The notes under the pieces are model-generated. The model made no database searches. It saw only the letters and a list, made by a program, of their open reading frames with translations, and was not told the origin of the DNA. The position numbers and the translations under genes are program-made. Of a stretch of DNA of 7,735 bases, positions 6,177 through 7,735 are shown piece after piece. The stretch's first letter is position 1, and every line of letters begins with the position of its first letter. Origin of the DNA: Nitrospinae bacterium RIFCSPLOWO2_12_FULL_45_22 (lineage in GTDB: Bacteria; 2-12-FULL-45-22). The stretch is taken from the NCBI GenBank assembly GCA_001803565.1, contig MHDQ01000068.1:1-7735 (forward strand). Direction: 5' to 3'.

Positions 6177-7074
6177 CCAGCCTATACAAACTCACTCTTA
6201 GCGCAGCCTTGACCGCCGCTTCATATTCATCTGAGGTTATACGCCGGCCCAGGTACGGGTCCCCTATAGCCTTAAAGCAAGGCCTATACTGATCCATCAT
6301 ATTAACGTAAGTGTTGGAAGAAACCTCCCGGGCGATAAAAGACATGATTTCCTCAGTGCCAGCCAGACCCTGTGGTAATACCAGATGGCGTACCAGTAAG
6401 CCCCGTTGAGCTATACCCCGGCTATCTATAATTAAATCACCTACCTGACGGTGCATCTCTTGTAAGGCTGCCTTAGCCCTCTCGGGATAGTCCCTTGCCA
6501 GGGAGTATTTCTCTGCTACTTCCGGGTCGGCATACTTGAAATCGGGCATATAGATATCAAAGATACCCTCCAGGAGTTGCAATATTGTCAGGGACTCGTA
6601 GCCGCCACAGTTATATACCAGGGGTAGGTTCAGCCCCCCTTCCACCGCTAGCCCCAGGGCTTGAAGGATTTGGGGGACAAAGTGGGTTGGGGTAACAAAA
6701 TTGATATTATGACAGCCCTGCCTTTGTAATTCCAGCATGTATTGAGCCAGGTGCCCGGCTGAGACCTTATGCCCTTGGGCCTTATGGCTTATATCGTAAT
6801 TCTGGCAGAAGATACAACCAAGGTTACAATTGGTAAGGAATATGGTCCCGGAACCACTATAGCCTACCAGGGGCCGTTCCTCACCATAGTGGGGGCCATA
6901 ACTGGATACCATAGCTTGTTTGCCACTGCGACAAAACCCCTCTTCATCAGCCAGGCGATTCACGCCGCAATGCCGTGGACAGAGAGAGCATTTTTCCATA
7001 AGCTTATATGCCGCTGCTATTCTCTCTCTTAGTACCCCTTTCGCAGCCAGCTCCAAATATGCTGCCCGGAACAT
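6145..7074 (-). CDS. PflX-type radical SAM protein (COG1313-like, pyruvate formate-lyase activase homologue)
   Basis: Predicted radical S-adenosylmethionine enzyme, 309 aa. The radical SAM CX3CX2C motif is CNLGCIFC at residues 83-90 (C83, C87, C90), expected to hold a [4Fe-4S] cluster that cleaves SAM. An N-terminal cysteine set C29, C32, C36 and C48 (CSLCPRHC, then GFCRSG) is typical of the PflX group and may bind a second metal or cluster. Further recognisable parts are NFVTPTHFVP at 125-134, YNCGGYES at 154-161, MPDFKYAD at 176-183 and HLVLPQG at 230-236. The family is related to glycyl-radical enzyme activases, but its substrate is unknown to me and no glycyl-radical enzyme is present here. 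ATG 7072-7074 is preceded by purine-rich GGAAAGG, a reasonable ribosome binding site. It overlaps the LysR gene by 32 bp, so the two are probably one transcript. Enzyme class is secure. Confidence 0.93.
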   Translation of the reverse strand: MFRAAYLELAAKGVLRERIAAAYKLMEKCSLCPRHCGVNRLADEEGFCRSGKQAMVSSYGPHYGEERPLVGYSGSGTIFLTNCNLGCIFCQNYDISHKAQGHKVSAGHLAQYMLELQRQGCHNINFVTPTHFVPQILQALGLAVEGGLNLPLVYNCGGYESLTILQLLEGIFDIYMPDFKYADPEVAEKYSLARDYPERAKAALQEMHRQVGDLIIDSRGIAQRGLLVRHLVLPQGLAGTEEIMSFIAREVSSNTYVNMMDQYRPCFKAIGDPYLGRRITSDEYEAAVKAALRVSLYRLDGLKTIRDIL

Positions 7075-7163
7075 CTTTTCCTTTCCTTTATCTTAAACTA
7101 AATATAAGACTCGTTCGGGAAACGAGCCCTCCTTGCCCAAATCCTTCAGGAAGCAATTATAGC
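7075..7163. other. Short intergenic region between flavoprotein and radical SAM gene
   Basis: This 89 bp gap holds the terminator hairpin and a purine-rich leader for the radical SAM gene. A GGAGG-like sequence (about 7130-7134 on the minus strand) precedes the hairpin but no start codon follows at a usable distance, so it marks no small gene. No clear -35/-10 pair is seen. Confidence 0.5.
7108..7128 (-). terminator. Probable intrinsic terminator after the iron-sulfur flavoprotein gene
   Basis: On the minus strand GGCTCGTT and AACGAGTC form an eight-pair stem (one G-U pair) around the five-base loop TCCCG. It is followed directly by TTATATTT, a broken U-tract. It lies 36 bp past the flavoprotein stop and 34 bp before the radical SAM start. 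The mixed U-tract makes it a moderate rather than strong terminator, and some read-through is plausible because I see no convincing promoter after it. Confidence 0.65.
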
Positions 7164-7735
7164 TCAGGAATAGAAATCTGCCTCTAACCACCCTTTGACC
7201 TTCCAATATTCATAATCCGCTTTGAAGATATCCTTATTTTTAATTATAATATTTTTAAAACCTTGAAAACTGAGCAGATCCATCTGACTGGGTGGATACT
7301 CTCTCGCCTCCTCTATTGCCCTTATAAGGTCATTTGCCAGTTCAATAACCCTATTAAAGATTTTCCCTTGTTCTATGGAGGTATCTTCAAAGCCTAACCT
7401 GGCCCCTAGCTCACCTATCGGCCTAGCACCGAATATCCGGAAAACATCTCTTAAGTAAGCCGAAACTCCCTTTTCCCCGGTTACCGCTGTCGTTGCAACC
7501 GCCACAAAGTATTTGCCAATAAGTGGGGGCCTATGAGTCCAAAAACAGCACCGGTCAAGAAAGGCCTTAGCCTGGGCGCTGACTTGAAGGAGATATGTTG
7601 GACTACCAAATATTATACCATCCGAGGCTAATATCTTATCCTGGATAAAAGCTACATCATCCCTTTGCGGGCAACTGCCTTCCGTTAAACAAAGGAAACA
7701 GGCATTACAGCAATTTATCTGGAAGTCACTTAAAT
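7164..7735 (-). CDS. Iron-sulfur flavoprotein (flavodoxin-like, NADPH-dependent FMN reductase family), 5' end outside window
   Basis: The frame stays open to the window edge: 189 residues are visible (76 upstream of an internal GTG at 7503-7505 plus 113), ending at TGA 7164-7166. The internal GTG should not be taken as the start because the family signature lies before it. Counting from the first full codon (ending at 7733), cysteines 9, 12, 15 and 21 make CX2CX2CX5C, the compact [4Fe-4S] motif of the iron-sulfur flavoproteins of anaerobes. It is followed by DGIIFGSPTYLLQVSAQAKA at 38-57 and FLDRC, the flavodoxin-fold FMN-binding loop and dimer helix. The missing part should be about 30-40 residues with the first FMN phosphate loop. 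Such proteins transfer electrons or reduce oxygen species in anaerobes; the partner is unknown here. Extra cysteines (8, 62, 63) are noted. A terminator hairpin follows. Confidence 0.9.
   Translation of the reverse strand, partial: LSDFQINCCNACFLCLTEGSCPQRDDVAFIQDKILASDGIIFGSPTYLLQVSAQAKAFLDRCCFWTHRPPLIGKYFVAVATTAVTGEKGVSAYLRDVFRIFGARPIGELGARLGFEDTSIEQGKIFNRVIELANDLIRAIEEAREYPPSQMDLLSFQGFKNIIIKNKDIFKADYEYWKVKGWLEADFYS

Overview
All seven supported genes lie on the minus strand, so the window reads biologically from right (7735) to left (1). The genes are closely packed, with strong GGAGG-type ribosome binding sites in places, and their products favour an anaerobe: a compact-cluster iron-sulfur flavoprotein, a PflX-type radical SAM protein, and a LysR regulator that resembles a subfamily I associate with selenium metabolism in Clostridia. 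I infer an anaerobic Firmicute of the Moorella/Desulfotomaculum kind. This is a judgement from protein style, not from a search. I see no tRNA, rRNA, CRISPR array or insertion sequence.

Right-hand part (about 5274-7735): this looks like ordinary redox/housekeeping DNA. It holds (i) the 3' portion of an iron-sulfur flavoprotein gene, open to the window edge, whose visible N-terminal side carries a CX2CX2CX5C cluster motif; (ii) a hairpin with a U-rich tail, probably a terminator; (iii) a radical SAM protein gene; and (iv) a LysR-type regulator gene that overlaps the radical SAM gene by 32 bp and so is probably co-translated with it.

Left-hand part (about 12-5179): this is the accessory part and the most interesting. 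A candidate promoter at 5152-5179 precedes four tightly packed genes in the order coiled-coil protein of unknown function (289 aa), P-loop ATPase A (416 aa), P-loop ATPase B with an added N-terminal SH3-like/beta-barrel segment (458 aa), and a compact Lhr-like superfamily 2 helicase (531 aa). Both ATPases resemble the BrxC/BrxD (DUF2791) family, and the helicase resembles the Lhr-like BrxHI type known from BREX phage-defence loci. No PglZ phosphatase, PglX methyltransferase, BrxA/BrxB, kinase or recognisable nuclease is present in the window. The cassette is therefore best described as a BREX-related but non-canonical, probably defensive or DNA-surveillance system. It may continue past the left edge, only 11 bases beyond the helicase stop.

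Proposed working together (inference): the two ATPases could form a mixed ring or serve as loader and motor, the helicase could translocate or remodel DNA, and the coiled-coil protein could act as a sensor, scaffold or effector. Gene spacing of 2 bp (ATPase A to B) and a 32 bp overlap (ATPase B to helicase) suggest fixed stoichiometry through translational coupling. The radical SAM/LysR pair upstream appears unrelated and probably marks the boundary of the accessory island.
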